A stretch of DNA of 64,000 nt, from the NCBI RefSeq assembly GCF_010183535.1, contig NC_071331.1, positions 248,001-312,000 of the forward strand, in the 5' to 3' direction. Positions 23,498 through 34,376 of the stretch are shown piece after piece; the first letter of the stretch is position 1; each line of letters begins with the position of its first letter. The notes beneath the pieces are model-generated. The model did not search any database. It saw only the letters and a program-made list of their open reading frames with translations, and had not been told where the DNA came from. Origin of the DNA: Caenorhabditis remanei (taxonomy: Eukaryota > Nematoda > Chromadorea > Rhabditida > Rhabditidae). The position numbers and the translations under genes are program-made.

Positions 23498-23770
23498 CTT
23501 GCAACGGGCCGGGCCGGCCGTGACGAGAATTTCCAGGCCCGGCTGAAAATTTTGAACTGAAAATGTTTTTTTGAATTTTTTTGAATTTTTTCCTAAAAAG
23601 GTCGAATTTTAGACTATACTTCAGAATTCAATCAAAATATAGTTATGCATCAAAAAATTGAAATTTTTAATGTAAAATTTCAAAAAAATTCAAAAAATTT
23701 GGTAAAAAATAGGTACCTTTTTTTTGAAGCCGGGCCTTGAAAATTCTCTACCGGGCCGAAAATTTGCAAG
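23498..23770. mobile_element. CTTGCAA-terminal TA MITE, copy 1
   Basis: The left end TA-CTTGCAACGGGCCGGGCC and right end CCGGGCCGAAAATTTGCAAG-TA are inverted. TA flanks both sides, which suggests the Tc1/mariner superfamily. Non-coding. Confidence 0.75.
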
Positions 23771-23934
23771 TATGCATTTATTAGTTGGAGTCCAAAAGTG
23801 GTAAATGTGGAGAACAGCATGATGGTTAACCATGATGAGATCGAATAGGCAAGGTGAAATAGGAAGAACTTCAGTAATACTTTGAGCATTTTCTAAGTTC
23901 CAATGTAAAAATTGAGTATACTTGCAGCTGTTAG

Positions 23935-24125
23935 AATACAGCACACCAGTGCGAGGCGTAAGGTCGAGGAAACGCGCTCCGTCGCACAACGGTTGGGCAG
24001 TGCCAAAACAAGTAAAAAGACATATTCAAGTTTGGCACAGTGCCAAGGATGTTCACGTTTATTTGTCGTATCTTTCAATATTGTTCGCGACGCGCACGCA
24101 AAGCGACTCGGAAAAATACAAATCT
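23935..24125 (+). repeat. Dispersed repeat R1, copy 2
   Basis: Carries CAGTGCGAGGCGTAAGGTCG, GCGCTCCGTCGCAC and GACGCGCACGCAAAG in the same order as copy 3. Confidence 0.65.
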
Positions 24126-24259
24126 GTTCGTTGCGCATCTTTCGCTTTGCCCTGCTGGTATACCTGCCCTTTCACACACATTTTTTAACATTAGCTATAA
24201 AAATCACAGAAGTCAGTTTTATTTCTAGTCTTAACGAGGAGAAAAAGAAAGAAAAGTAT

Positions 24260-25349
24260 TTAAGGTTTCTTGGTTGGCTTTCCTGCTCCAATAATGATCA
24301 CTCCGCCGCCGACTCCGTTTCCGCCGCCGGCGCCATAATAAGAATCACCCGTGAACTTTGGAGGTCTTCCACAAACGAATCCTTCTGTTGGGAATTGAGT
24401 CTCTCCATCTGGGTGAACGCATCTGAAATTTGTCATGGTTAGGGTAGACTAGTCGGAAATGAAACATACACTCGGTTATCGAAGAATCCAGTGAGATTCT
24501 TGTTGAGAATAGCTGGGTCGATGCTGACTTGCAATTGAACACAGAACTCTTGATGGGTTCTGAAAAATCTAGATGAGTTCACGAGACCAGATTCGTTCTG
24601 AAACCTTACCCGACTTTGTTGTTGTGTGGTGCACCCTCAGTCCATCTAGTCTTCCACATATCATTTCCCATTGTATTACGGTCAGTCCACTGGTATTGAT
24701 ACTCTTTGGTACACTCTGGTTTCGTTGCCATATTCTCAACACGACAATCCTTTCTACGGTAGGCTCCCACCCAAACTCCTCCGGTCTTGATTCCGATGCT
24801 CTCGAATGATTTTTCACTTTCTCCTGAAACATTACAGATTTTAAAATTTATATATTTTTATCGTACTCACCAAGAACATACGACAACTCTTTGTAGTTTT
24901 CGATTCCAGACAACGAAGCACCACCCTGACATCTGCAAATCTTCTCGGCTCCAAAGAAGGTCTCGTTTCCGGGGAAATACTGTAAAAATGCAACATTTGT
25001 TTAAAAAATAAAATTCAAAACGTCTCGACCACGGCAGGATTCGAACCTACAATCTTCTGCTCCGTAGGCAGACGCGTTATCCATTGCGCCACGCGGCCAC
25101 AATTTTCCATTTAATACGAGAGCAGATAAGAATGAGTCGCAAGTTGCACATTATCATTTACACCCCGGCTTCGAAAACACATACCTTCATACACCAGTAT
25201 CGTCCATTCGGTCGTTTGAATAATTTGTATGCAAATGGACATTCCGGTGTCCCACCATTACCACCATTACCACCTCCACCATTTCCCGTGAATCCAATAG
25301 CATAAACGGACACAAAGAGAGCTACGGTAGAAAGGAGAAACAGCTTCAT
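24260..25349 (-). CDS. Secreted C-type lectin with Gly-rich N- and C-terminal segments
   Basis: Five exons: 25349-25185, 24979-24871, 24823-24610, 24559-24470, 24422-24260; 246 residues. Signal peptide MKLFLLSTVALFVSVYA, then a GNGGGGNGGNGG linker. The C-type lectin domain has CPFAYKLF, YWCMKYFPGNETFFGAEKIC, ASLSGIENYKEL, VWVGAYRR, TRWTEGAPHNN, EFCVQL and GFVCGRPP. The Gly-rich tail ends KPTKKP. Intron 1 contains a same-strand tRNA-Arg gene. A paralogue of the lectin at 22.2 kb is likely. Confidence 0.87.
25026..25098 (-). tRNA. tRNA-Arg (ACG)
   Basis: 73 nt cloverleaf on the minus strand. The acceptor stem GGCCGCG pairs with CGTGGTC (two G-T pairs). The D arm is GCGCAATGGATAACGC. The anticodon stem TCTGC/GCAGA encloses loop CTACGGA, so anticodon ACG. 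The T arm has GGTTCGAATCC. A short T run follows downstream, as expected for Pol III. Nested in intron 1 of the lectin gene, same strand. Confidence 0.93.
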
Positions 25350-25575
25350 TTGAAGAAGTGTGACGGGTATAAAACACCTTGTTCATATCGAAACGAAACC
25401 TTTTTATATGATGAAAAAGCTGTGCGGGTGGAGGAATGGTTTATTGCAGAAACAAGAGAAAAATGAAGAGAGAGGTTTATGGAGGTGCAACTTGGTCTTC
25501 GGAACAATCCTGATTTTTCTAGAATTTTCTTTTTGAACGAAACAAGCAAGCAGAGTTCAAGCAGAGTAATTCCTA

Positions 25576-26601
25576 TTAATTCTGATCGTCTAGTCTTTTA
25601 TAGAGATGAATGGATGTATCAATGACAATATAAATGAATTGAACAACTTTCCGAACATCGTCATAATAAAAGCAGACAAAAACAAGCATTCCAATCAGAA
25701 GAATCACGAATAGCCATAAGCATCTCCAGACGATTACTGTAAAAATAGATATTGAGAGTCAGAAGTAAGGAATTAGTTCAGAGATTAGATTGCTCGGTGG
25801 CAGTCCTTAACTGATTTGATTTGAGATTTAGCTCCTTACGTAAAAATGAAATCTAGTGAGAAATAGTTCTTCTAGGTTTCCGTTTTGATAAGAAGACACT
25901 TCCGGAAACATCACGGTTATGGAATGACTTACCACCGGTTGTTCCCTAACAGAACTGTGAGACTCCGTGAGGTCCAGGCTACCTATGCGAACACGCTCTA
26001 ATCAGAGATTACGTGGAAGTTTAACACTTTCACGTATCCAAAACTTTTCTGTAGAAAAATAGTTTCTAATGTTCACAATCGCGTAATGCGGACCATGCTT
26101 TTATAGAGTACGCACATCAGTGCGAGGCGTAAGGTCGCGGAAACGCGCTCCGTCACACAACTGTTGGCACGGTGCCTGAAAAAGTCTTGGCTGAGTGCCA
26201 AATCCAAATTGTACGTTTACTTATTGTATCTTTAAATATAAACCGTGACGCGCTCGCAACACGATTCGGAAAAAATTCGAATATGCAGACCTCACGTCTC
26301 GCACTGCTGTGAGTGCATAAGTAGCGTGGGCCTCATCGTGACTCCATAAAACACGTCGAACCTTAACAGGAAACAACTCACCACAACGACAACACAAAAA
26401 CGTGTATTTTATAGTTTTGAAGCAGCAGACGAATCCTCTCTTCATACATTTTCTAACTTTTCTTGGTTTCTCGGTTGAAACTCCAGAAATGTTATTCACC
26501 ATGAAAACATCATAATCGTCGTCATCTTCAAAATCAGTTTCAGAATCATAGTCGATAATCAGATAGTTTGTCAGAGACTGATTGTCTACAAAAGATGTCA
26601 T
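25576..26601 (-). CDS. Small single-pass membrane protein with a Cys-rich juxtamembrane patch (unknown)
   Basis: Two exons: 26601-26382 and 25736-25576; 126 residues in frame. The N-terminus is acidic (DYDSETDFEDDDDYD). Then come a basic/Cys patch (KCMKRGFVCCF...FLCCRCG), the hydrophobic segment LWLFVILLIGMLVFVCFYY, and a short tail ending LDDQN. There is no signal peptide.  The cysteines beside the membrane could be acylated; that is inference. The 645 bp intron contains an R1 repeat copy. I do not recognise the family. Both exons join cleanly with GTGAGT donor and TTACAG acceptor. Confidence 0.6.
26108..26290 (+). repeat. Dispersed repeat R1, copy 3
   Basis: CAGTGCGAGGCGTAAGGTCG, GCGCTCCGTCACAC, TTGGCACGGTGCC and TGAGTGCCAAATCC. 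Lies in the intron of the small membrane-protein gene. Confidence 0.65.
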
Positions 26602-27258
26602 TTTCTCAAAGAATTGAAAACGGATATCGCACTTTCGTTAACAATGACACCTATCATGATGATACGACGAGATTTATTCAAGCATGAAATTAGTTGATAT
26701 CTCTATGATATAAAAATCTGCCCCTTTTTAGATGATTCAAGTGTAAAACAGTTTTCAAATTTTCAAAAGTTTAAAAGTACAGAACACAATCACTTCTTCC
26801 AAAAATCAATCCTTTCAGCATACAAGCTCTAAATTTGAAAAGTCGAAATGACTTATCATCGATCTTTTTAGTGTTCTTACTATTAGTCAGCATATTTTAT
26901 TCTCCAACGTTTCATTAATTTCATTCCAGAATGTCATGTTTCCACACCGTTCTTCTTCTTCTTCTCCATTCTCTCTCGTCAACCCTCGTCATTGAGTCTC
27001 CTTATACAAACACTTCTTTTTCAAACTGATAACACCCTCCCCTCTCTTCTCCATCACTTTTTTCTATATTAATCACTATTCAAACTTTCACCTCTTCTAG
27101 TCTGAAAACGGAATAGTTTAAAAGATTAAAAATTGAGAGGTTATTATCAATTTTTGTCTGACGTCTCTCTCTCTTTTTTGCATCTAATCGATACTTAATG
27201 GCTGTTTGAACCTGCACAGTCGTATCATTCTTGAGTTGTTTCATTAGTTTCTATCATC
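26602..27258. other. Upstream region of the CUB-like gene
   Basis: No gene seen. There is a C/T-rich tract at about 26935-27110 and a TGATAA at 27028-27033. Confidence 0.45.
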
Positions 27259-29251
27259 ATGAGTTTCTCTATTCGATCTTGCATAGTTTTATTTCTATTT
27301 TTCAAGTATTCATATACGTTGGGTGAGGCTTCATAAAAAGGATTCTCCTTTTCAATTTCAAAAATTTCAGAATGTTCCACTCAACAAGTAGATTTCAATG
27401 CAACTAACACTAACTTTACGATCCAATCCGATAAAACTGATTTAGCAACAAAGAAATGCACATACACTGTAAGATTTTTATCCCAGAACAATTGTATTAT
27501 TATTCTTCCCCACTTTCAGTTCACTGTTCCAAAATATTTCAAGCCAAATGTTCAAACTTTGGGTATTTCGTTGACGGGCAACAACAAGATTTGGTTGAAT
27601 CAACAAAGTGATTTCGGAGGCCTCCAGAGTTATCCGTTAGTTGTACATTTTCACATGTTTTGCTCATTTGTTCTCTTTCAGAATCACTGCTGATAATAAA
27701 TATACTTTGGGTCCCACAAGTTTCACAATCGTTATAGATCTGCCAAAGAAGACCGCTGACGACATGTTCTTTATTTCGATTTCGGTTCAGGACTGTGAGT
27801 TTTTTAATTTAAAAGTTAAAAACAAGTTGCAAACTCTATTTTTCATAATTTAAAGCATTACCTGTCATTTGTGTATTCATAATATATCTTTTGCAGCAAC
27901 CCCAAAAAACATCACTACATTCTCAGTCAAAGCAGACGTTGGTACCTTGATTGATTCAGAAAGTTTACAAGGAAGCTCGACTATCCGCCAAATAATTGAT
28001 AGTCAATCACAAGCCTCGAGTTATATAATGAAGATCACACTATTCGGTAATGATGTACTGCTTTTTAAGTTATTGGATGTCATGTATGTTTACGATGGAG
28101 AATCTTACAAAGGAAGGTGTGTTTTAGTTAATCAAAAGTTATTTGTTGATACTTAAACCAGGAATTCCAGTTTACTCAACGTTTTCACTGCCTCAAACTC
28201 TTCAATTATCTGTTCGGGTTCCAATTTTTCAATCGTCAATACGAATCCTACCAGTGTTGGAACATTCACCATTCTTGTTTCTGGAAAAGATGGTAAATCC
28301 AGTTTTGTTTGAAAACTCACAAAACTATTTTTTAGAATGGAATGCGAGCAAAGTATCTCTCTCATCTGCTCCAAATGTAAATGCGACTCAGGTATTCAGT
28401 GCCACTGACGGTCTCACTGTCTTCAAAGAGATCACTAACCCATTTAATGGACCTGGACCTGTTATGTACAATAAGATCACCTTTGTGGGTATAGTTGTTT
28501 GTTTTGTTAAACCAAAAGTATTTAATTTCAGAGAGGAGATGGTGAGTTGAGTGTGTATGCTGGATGTGTCACCGGTGCTCAAGACAACAAGAAAGTTGCA
28601 GTTATCACGTAAGTAGATGAATATATGTATGTTATAATTATTCAGTTATAACTTTCCAGACCCTCCAACGCAGCCAACTACGAAAACCTCATGATTTCCG
28701 GACGATGCAAAACGTACGTTCTCACAAAAGGAGTCGTCCAGTGGGAAAGCTCCAACCTCTGTAAGCTGAATTCTATCAAGCCATCATCCAATATTTATTT
28801 TCAGTCATACAATCTTACCGTCATCAAATCGGTCAAAAAGGAGTGATAATGAGCAAAACCTATCCATATGCAAATACTGGTGATCAGTACTCTACAAATT
28901 ATTTGATTCAAAGTCCAAGTGCTTCTTCGAAAGAAAACATTATTGTCACCTATGAAATCGCACAAATGTCTCCAGATGTTTCCTTCAACATTGATCAAGA
29001 CATCAAGGCTTATCAAGATGTGAATAAGACGTAAGTGACAAAAAACTGACGTGAAACAAAACGAATCCATTTGCAGACTTTCTTCTTCCGACAAAACCTT
29101 TACATCGGTTTCCACATACCAACAGTACATGTGGTATACTGTGCCGAAAAATTCAGATGGTTTCCTGATAAGATATACTGTCACAAGTTCCGCATCCTCT
29201 ATCGGTCATCTTTTTGTCTTATGTATTTTGTCATTTTTCTATTTGCATTGA
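27259..29251 (+). CDS. CUB-like domain secreted or anchored protein
   Basis: Eleven exons: 27259-27322, 27371-27468, 27520-27635, 27682-27794, 27897-28116, 28162-28292, 28336-28484, 28532-28609, 28670-28760, 28805-29030, 29077-29251; 486 residues. After a signal peptide (MSFSIRSCIVLFLFF) come Cys-anchored beta-rich segments with NKIWLNQQSDFGG, a VYDGESYKG motif and a Cys-containing YAGCVTG segment. The C-terminus is hydrophobic (GHLFVLCILSFFYLH), consistent with a GPI signal. This matches the nematode CUB-like (DUF141/CUB_2) family, many members of which are infection-responsive in worms; a role here is inferred. Confidence 0.8.
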
Positions 29252-29349
29252 GTGAAACTGTACATTTATTCTATAAAGCAGTCTACAAGGAAATCTTCTC
29301 ATCATGAAAAGATCTCAATTAAAATTCTTGAATAATATTGAAATCCTAT

Positions 29350-32300
29350 CTAATTGGTATTGACTGGGTCCCACTTCTCAATTGCAGTATTATCCTGCGT
29401 TTCAGTTAACTTGAAGTGATGTGTCTCGAACTTGAAAAGGAATTCAACCATTTCTAGAAATTTGAAATGGGAGAAGCGATTGTTGTTAGCAATGAATGGG
29501 TGTTGATTACAAATCTATAAATATATATAAATAAAATTTCAGATCTGAAAAGCCGCTCACATTTTCTTTATCATTTGACATTATGAATATTGGACCCAAG
29601 TTATCGAAATAATAAGGAGAACGGAAGTCTTCTCCTTCTCGATATTTCTTATCTTGCACATTCGGAACCGTATCACAAAAAACGATGGCACCCGCTTCCT
29701 GCATTGCTAATTTAAGTGGAGTCCATAGTCTCTTATTCGCCTTGAAATCCGGAAAGTAGGCCTCCACTCCAAATAAAAATGGGATGCGTTTTTCCTGTAC
29801 ATGTTGATGAATTCTCGTAACTGTGTCGTATCGTTTTCCGTTCACTTTCACACTTTTCACCCGATAGTTGTAGTCTGCACCCAATTTTCTCCTTGACAAC
29901 CAACCGGGTTTAGTGTTGCGCCACTCTTCCCTCATCATCATTTTCGGTCTTAATATATATCATATGGTATTTATAACAGAAACTGAATATATGAATATTC
30001 CTACCCGAAAAAAAGAGAAAGATATTGCATGTGATCCAGATCTTGCTCACTGAAGACAACACATCCATCTGCATCAACTGGAAACACAATGTGTGTCGCA
30101 AGTCTTGGATCCTTGGTGACCTGAACTGAACATATTAGTATTGCACGAACAGAAAATGTCTAACCATTTCGGGAAACTTCTGAGAAAACGCCAAATCATC
30201 CCCCTCACTAAGTATCAAATATTTCTCTTCGGGCAGCTCGTTCGGTATTCTTCTCAGAAATGTCTTATTCTCATATTTTGCAAGCAGATTGTACATTGCC
30301 ACATCACTTTCTCCCACCATGATGGGTGTTCTGTATTCACTGTCCCTCAATGTCATGTCTGCTCCGTTTTTAATGAGACACTTAACCATTTTCAAGTTTC
30401 CTTTATGGACAGCAAGGTGGAGAGGAGTCTGGTGCAAACCATTGTAAATACCTGAAAGCATATTATGAACATTTGGGTAGAAAATGGCTCAAAACTCACA
30501 ATACGCGTTCACATTTGCCCCCTTCTTGACACATAACTGCAAACGATCATATTTCTCAGTAATTATCGCATCATGAATTGGCATATACACATAATTCGTT
30601 CCCTCTTTCATCGTTCTTTCTATTTTACTCTCTTCTCCCGATTCCAGTAAATGAACATACGAATTCGGATCTTCTCGCTTTCTCTTGTTATCTGAAAGAG
30701 AAATTAATAGCTTAAAGTGACATTTGACATTTTGAACTACAAGTGATATATCCAAATAGTATAAGTCCAGCGATGAGTAGAACTAAAAATGCGCCTACAC
30801 CCAGTAACACGTTACGAGTTTCATTGTTTGGTTCGGGCGTTGTTTTTATTTCGTTCGTGCTGAAATTTGTTATATTATTGTTAGAATAAATCAAACTTCT
30901 AACTTACGGCGGCAATATTATCGGAGCCGGAAAAACTAGATTGAAGAAATCTCTGAGTTTGAGAACACTTAACGAAGCAGTCTTAAAACTGGATCGTTGG
31001 CTTGAATAATCCAATTGCAGATTACCAAGAGTTCGGAATGATTCTGCACTTTTCTGGATGTTGGGATCAGATGACGTGTGAAAAGAAGTGGAGACTGGAT
31101 CCACTAGACGTCTCGAGTCGACAACAACTCCTGGGATCGTACTGGCTTGTTCAAAGACTCCGCCAATCTTCTGAAGATCTCCGTCTGAATTTTTCTTCGC
31201 ATATGACTCCAGACTATCCAAATCTTGAACAGTTTTCTCCAGTTGAGTTTTGAACAAAGACGTGTCAATTGTATCCAGTACCTTCTTCAACTCCAAAAAC
31301 ACTTCATTTCCACTTTTTGTCACCTCAACCATCACTTTCCTATTCTCATACAAATCTCTCATCTTTCGAAGCAAACTGACTCCTTTACCAAGATCTTGAG
31401 AGACCACGAGAGCATTATCCAACGAGTCGACTATTGATTTTTGAGTTGACCGTTTAGGACGAGATTTAGCAAAAGAGTTTATGAACGTTTCATAATTTGC
31501 TTTCAACAGAGCCATCTTTTTAAAGAAAGTGATAGCGCTTTTGTCCGTTTTATAGTTCTCTCCAAATAAACGAATTGTTGATCCAAAACTCAAAATGTTG
31601 GATATTCCAGCCTCATCAAAATTCTCATTTTTCAGGCATTCTAAACTCTCCACCAGTTTTGTGTTCTCAAGAACTTTCTGCATGTGCGTGATTGCAGTCC
31701 AATCATGATCAGAATCAACCAAGATTTCATTAATATTCGTCTCCAGAATTTTACTCATCAAGTCACCAGCTTGTTTTGCCCTTTTCGACAATTCTTGAAA
31801 ACTTTTGTTCTTTTTCAATTCAGCCGCAACGTTTTGCAAAATAAAAGAGTTGGAATCGGAAGCAGTTTTTATCAATTCCTTTTCAAACAAATTAAACACA
31901 GTTGCGTTTCCCAGAATTTCTATTTCAGAGATCTCTTTGAGTAGCGGGTACACAGTTTTTGAAACAAATTCAAGGTTTCTTACCTTCTCAAGAACAACGT
32001 GGAAGGCGTGTGAGTCGACTTGAGCTGTGATTGGCATCAAGGGTTGAAGGCATTGTCCAATTTTAGTGATACTTGAAGACAACTGTTCGAATACGGATTC
32101 ATCGATTGTTCTTCCAATCATCTCCTTCCACAATACGGAACTGTTTGCAATTCTCAACAACTCAGTTTTTGATTTCACTAATTGCCAGGATTTCTCCACC
32201 AGGGCAGCGTTTTCATTGACTTTTTTCAGACTTCCCAACTCCGATACCATTTGATTCAGAATTGTTTCATTATTTCTTGCAAGTTCTTGTCGAAACCATT

Positions 32301-33309
32301 TCCCTTCGAGGTCTTTGAAAAGAGCGGAAATATCTCTGGTTCCTGCGGGGAAACCCGTTGTCAGCAATCTATTCGAAACGACATTTGCATTCATTTGTTC
32401 GAAATTTGCACGTAGCACATCGAATACTTGGGACACAGATAGTTTATTGATTTCTTTGAGGATAGGTTGAATTGTACCAAACTCCATTTGCATCTCTTCT
32501 ATACTCGTTTTCAACGCATTTAGTTGGTTCTGAGATCTGTTGTACACATCTGCTGTTGCAGCAAGTTCTTCTATAGTTCCAAACATTTCTGTCGAGTCTA
32601 TCAATACCCATAACTCTTTCAGATCTGTCTCGAAACTTAACAATTGGGAGCATGTTTCTTTAAAATCGTTTGTTTTTGATCGCAAATGCTTAAAACTTTT
32701 CTCGAATTCTGCTGTGTTAACAGTGGACAAATCATCAGTGAAGAAATATTCTAAAGCCGTGGCATACTCTTTAACCGACTCAGCGAAAATCGTTCTCTTC
32801 ACACCGTACGCATTCGTAAAGTTTTGTAGAACTTCACTCGTGTCCCATTCTATTCCTTCTTTAAGTGTCTCCACATTCTTTTCCATACCACCCAAAACAC
32901 CCAATTGAGACTGAACTTCTGATTCATTTAGATTTGATACCTTCATTGTCATCGCATCGTTTCCAATCTTCTCATACTCGTTCTTCAACCCCTCCACATC
33001 GATTTTCACCAATTCGACAAGTCCCTTCTCCCTGGAATCCATTCCCAAAACTTCAGCAAGTAACCCATCTACATTGAATGATTTGGAATTTAGTTCTTTT
33101 TGGAGGGCGATTCCATTTGTCACACGAGAGAGTGTTGCTAGTTTTTCAGTGACAATATGAAGAGCGGTGGTGTTGGGGAATTGGGAAACTGAAAATAAAA
33201 GTTTTAGTGGGTTTCTATTTCTATTAATATATAAACCTTTATTAGCGCCTTGTCCATCCACCAGGAGCCATAAGAAAGCAAATAAAATCTCAGATTTGCA
33301 AAACTTCAT
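29350..33309 (-). CDS. WSN - transmembrane - ankyrin - BRCT-like protein
   Basis: Eight exons: 33309-33237, 33188-30908, 30859-30741, 30691-30500, 30451-30165, 30120-30005, 29948-29561, 29514-29350; 1206 residues. The signal peptide ends near GQG. A WSN-type domain (LATLSRVTNGIALQKELN, then LLAEVLG) follows at about 30-75, then about 700 residues of predicted helix. The transmembrane segment is VLLGVGAFLVLLIAGLILFG at about 800-825. Ankyrin-like repeats (TPLHLAVHKGNLKMVKCLI, KNGAD) follow, then two BRCT-like units (ATHIVFPVDADG; FLFGVEAYFPDF with GAIVF). The predicted topology puts ankyrin and BRCT parts in the cytosol. Receptor-like function is unproven. Confidence 0.8.
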
Positions 33310-33611
33310 AACAGCTGAACTTCTAGTATCAATGTGGTTGATTAACCTTTCGAAGCACTCACGTTTAGAACTTTGCTCCGAATATCCTAGTTTCTGCGTA
33401 ATTGGTTATTTTTGGTTTTTTGATCTTCGTATCGATTTTGATAACGGCAATAACTAAAAAAAAAAGAGTAGTTCAAAGGCTCTTTGACATTTTAAATAAA
33501 AAATGAGGGCAATTTTTCTCTAATTAGTCTGGTCACGTTTCAAATAACATCTTATTATGAATTGAGAACTCAAAGAGTGTAGAAATATTACGGTAACACA
33601 TCAGTGCGTTG

Positions 33612-33772
33612 CAACGAAAAGATTTGATTTTTTCCGAGTCGCGTTGCGTGCGCGTCGCGGTTTTTGCTGAAAAATACTACAAATAAACGTAACATTTGAA
33701 TTTGGCACTCGGCCAAGTCTTTTTGGCACCGAGCCAACCGTTGTGCGACGGAGCGCGTTTCTGCTGTGCGGT
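33612..33772 (-). repeat. Dispersed repeat R1, copy 4
   Basis: Reverse orientation: TCCGAGTCGCGTTGCGTGCG, GGCACTCGGCCAAGTC and GTGCGACGGAGCGCG. Confidence 0.65.
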
Positions 33773-33804
33773 AAACAATGCGTTACTTGCAGTTTTAGAT
33801 AATC

Positions 33805-33975
33805 GATCGATAACTTGGTAGGGAGTGCTCGTACAAAGAAGTTGTCAACTACAAAAATGGAGCTTTACTTGTGATCTGTATGATTTACACAAAATTCACA
33901 TTATGAGACATTTAGTGATGCTGTGGCAAATGCTCAAACTTGACCATTTTCAATTAAGACATGTAAGTGTCGCAT
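33805..33975. mobile_element. ACCGG-type MITE fragment
   Basis: Shares GATAACTTGGTAGGGAGTGC and AAGTTGTCAACTACAAAAAT with the intact element at 35283-35723. Termini are missing. Confidence 0.5.
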
Positions 33976-34376
33976 TCGTTATCAACTTTTTGCGGTCGTT
34001 TTTTCGATTCTTTTGAATAAAATGTTTCGTTTCTCCTAAAACTACCTTGATACTTCCCTTCCATCTCTTTCTTCCTCCTGTCTTCAATATAAGAAGGAAG
34101 GAATCTTCTTCTTATCATTCGGTATCAACATGAATCATCTGATGACGTTGGATAAAAACGGAACAGAGTGTTTTTAACAAACTAAAAATCAAAACAAAAA
34201 AAGTAATTTTATTTCTTTTGCAACCTAAAACGTTTGTTGTGATTAGAGAGAAGAGTTTATCATCCGTCAATAGGAGGTGCAAACTACTGATAACAGAGTT
34301 TGGACAAACGCTTGTGTCCTCCATTTCTTCCACTCATATTTATGTCGATTGTAGTTTGGAGGATTGATTTTTAAAC

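Larger units (their letters stand above)
23114..24259. other. Interval between two lectin genes, repeat-rich
   Basis: It contains a CTTGCAA-terminal MITE (23498-23770) and an R1 repeat copy (about 23935-24125). No gene seen. Confidence 0.6.
33310..34376. other. Divergent interval between the WSN gene and the kinase gene
   Basis: It contains an R1 copy (33612-33772) and a fragment of the ACCGG-type MITE (about 33805-33975). No gene seen. Confidence 0.5.

Noticed and set aside
30904..33309. Unspliced 801-codon reading of the WSN gene
   Set aside because: A consensus intron (33236-33189) near the N-terminus and a donor at its 3' end fit better; the spliced version continues into membrane and ankyrin parts.
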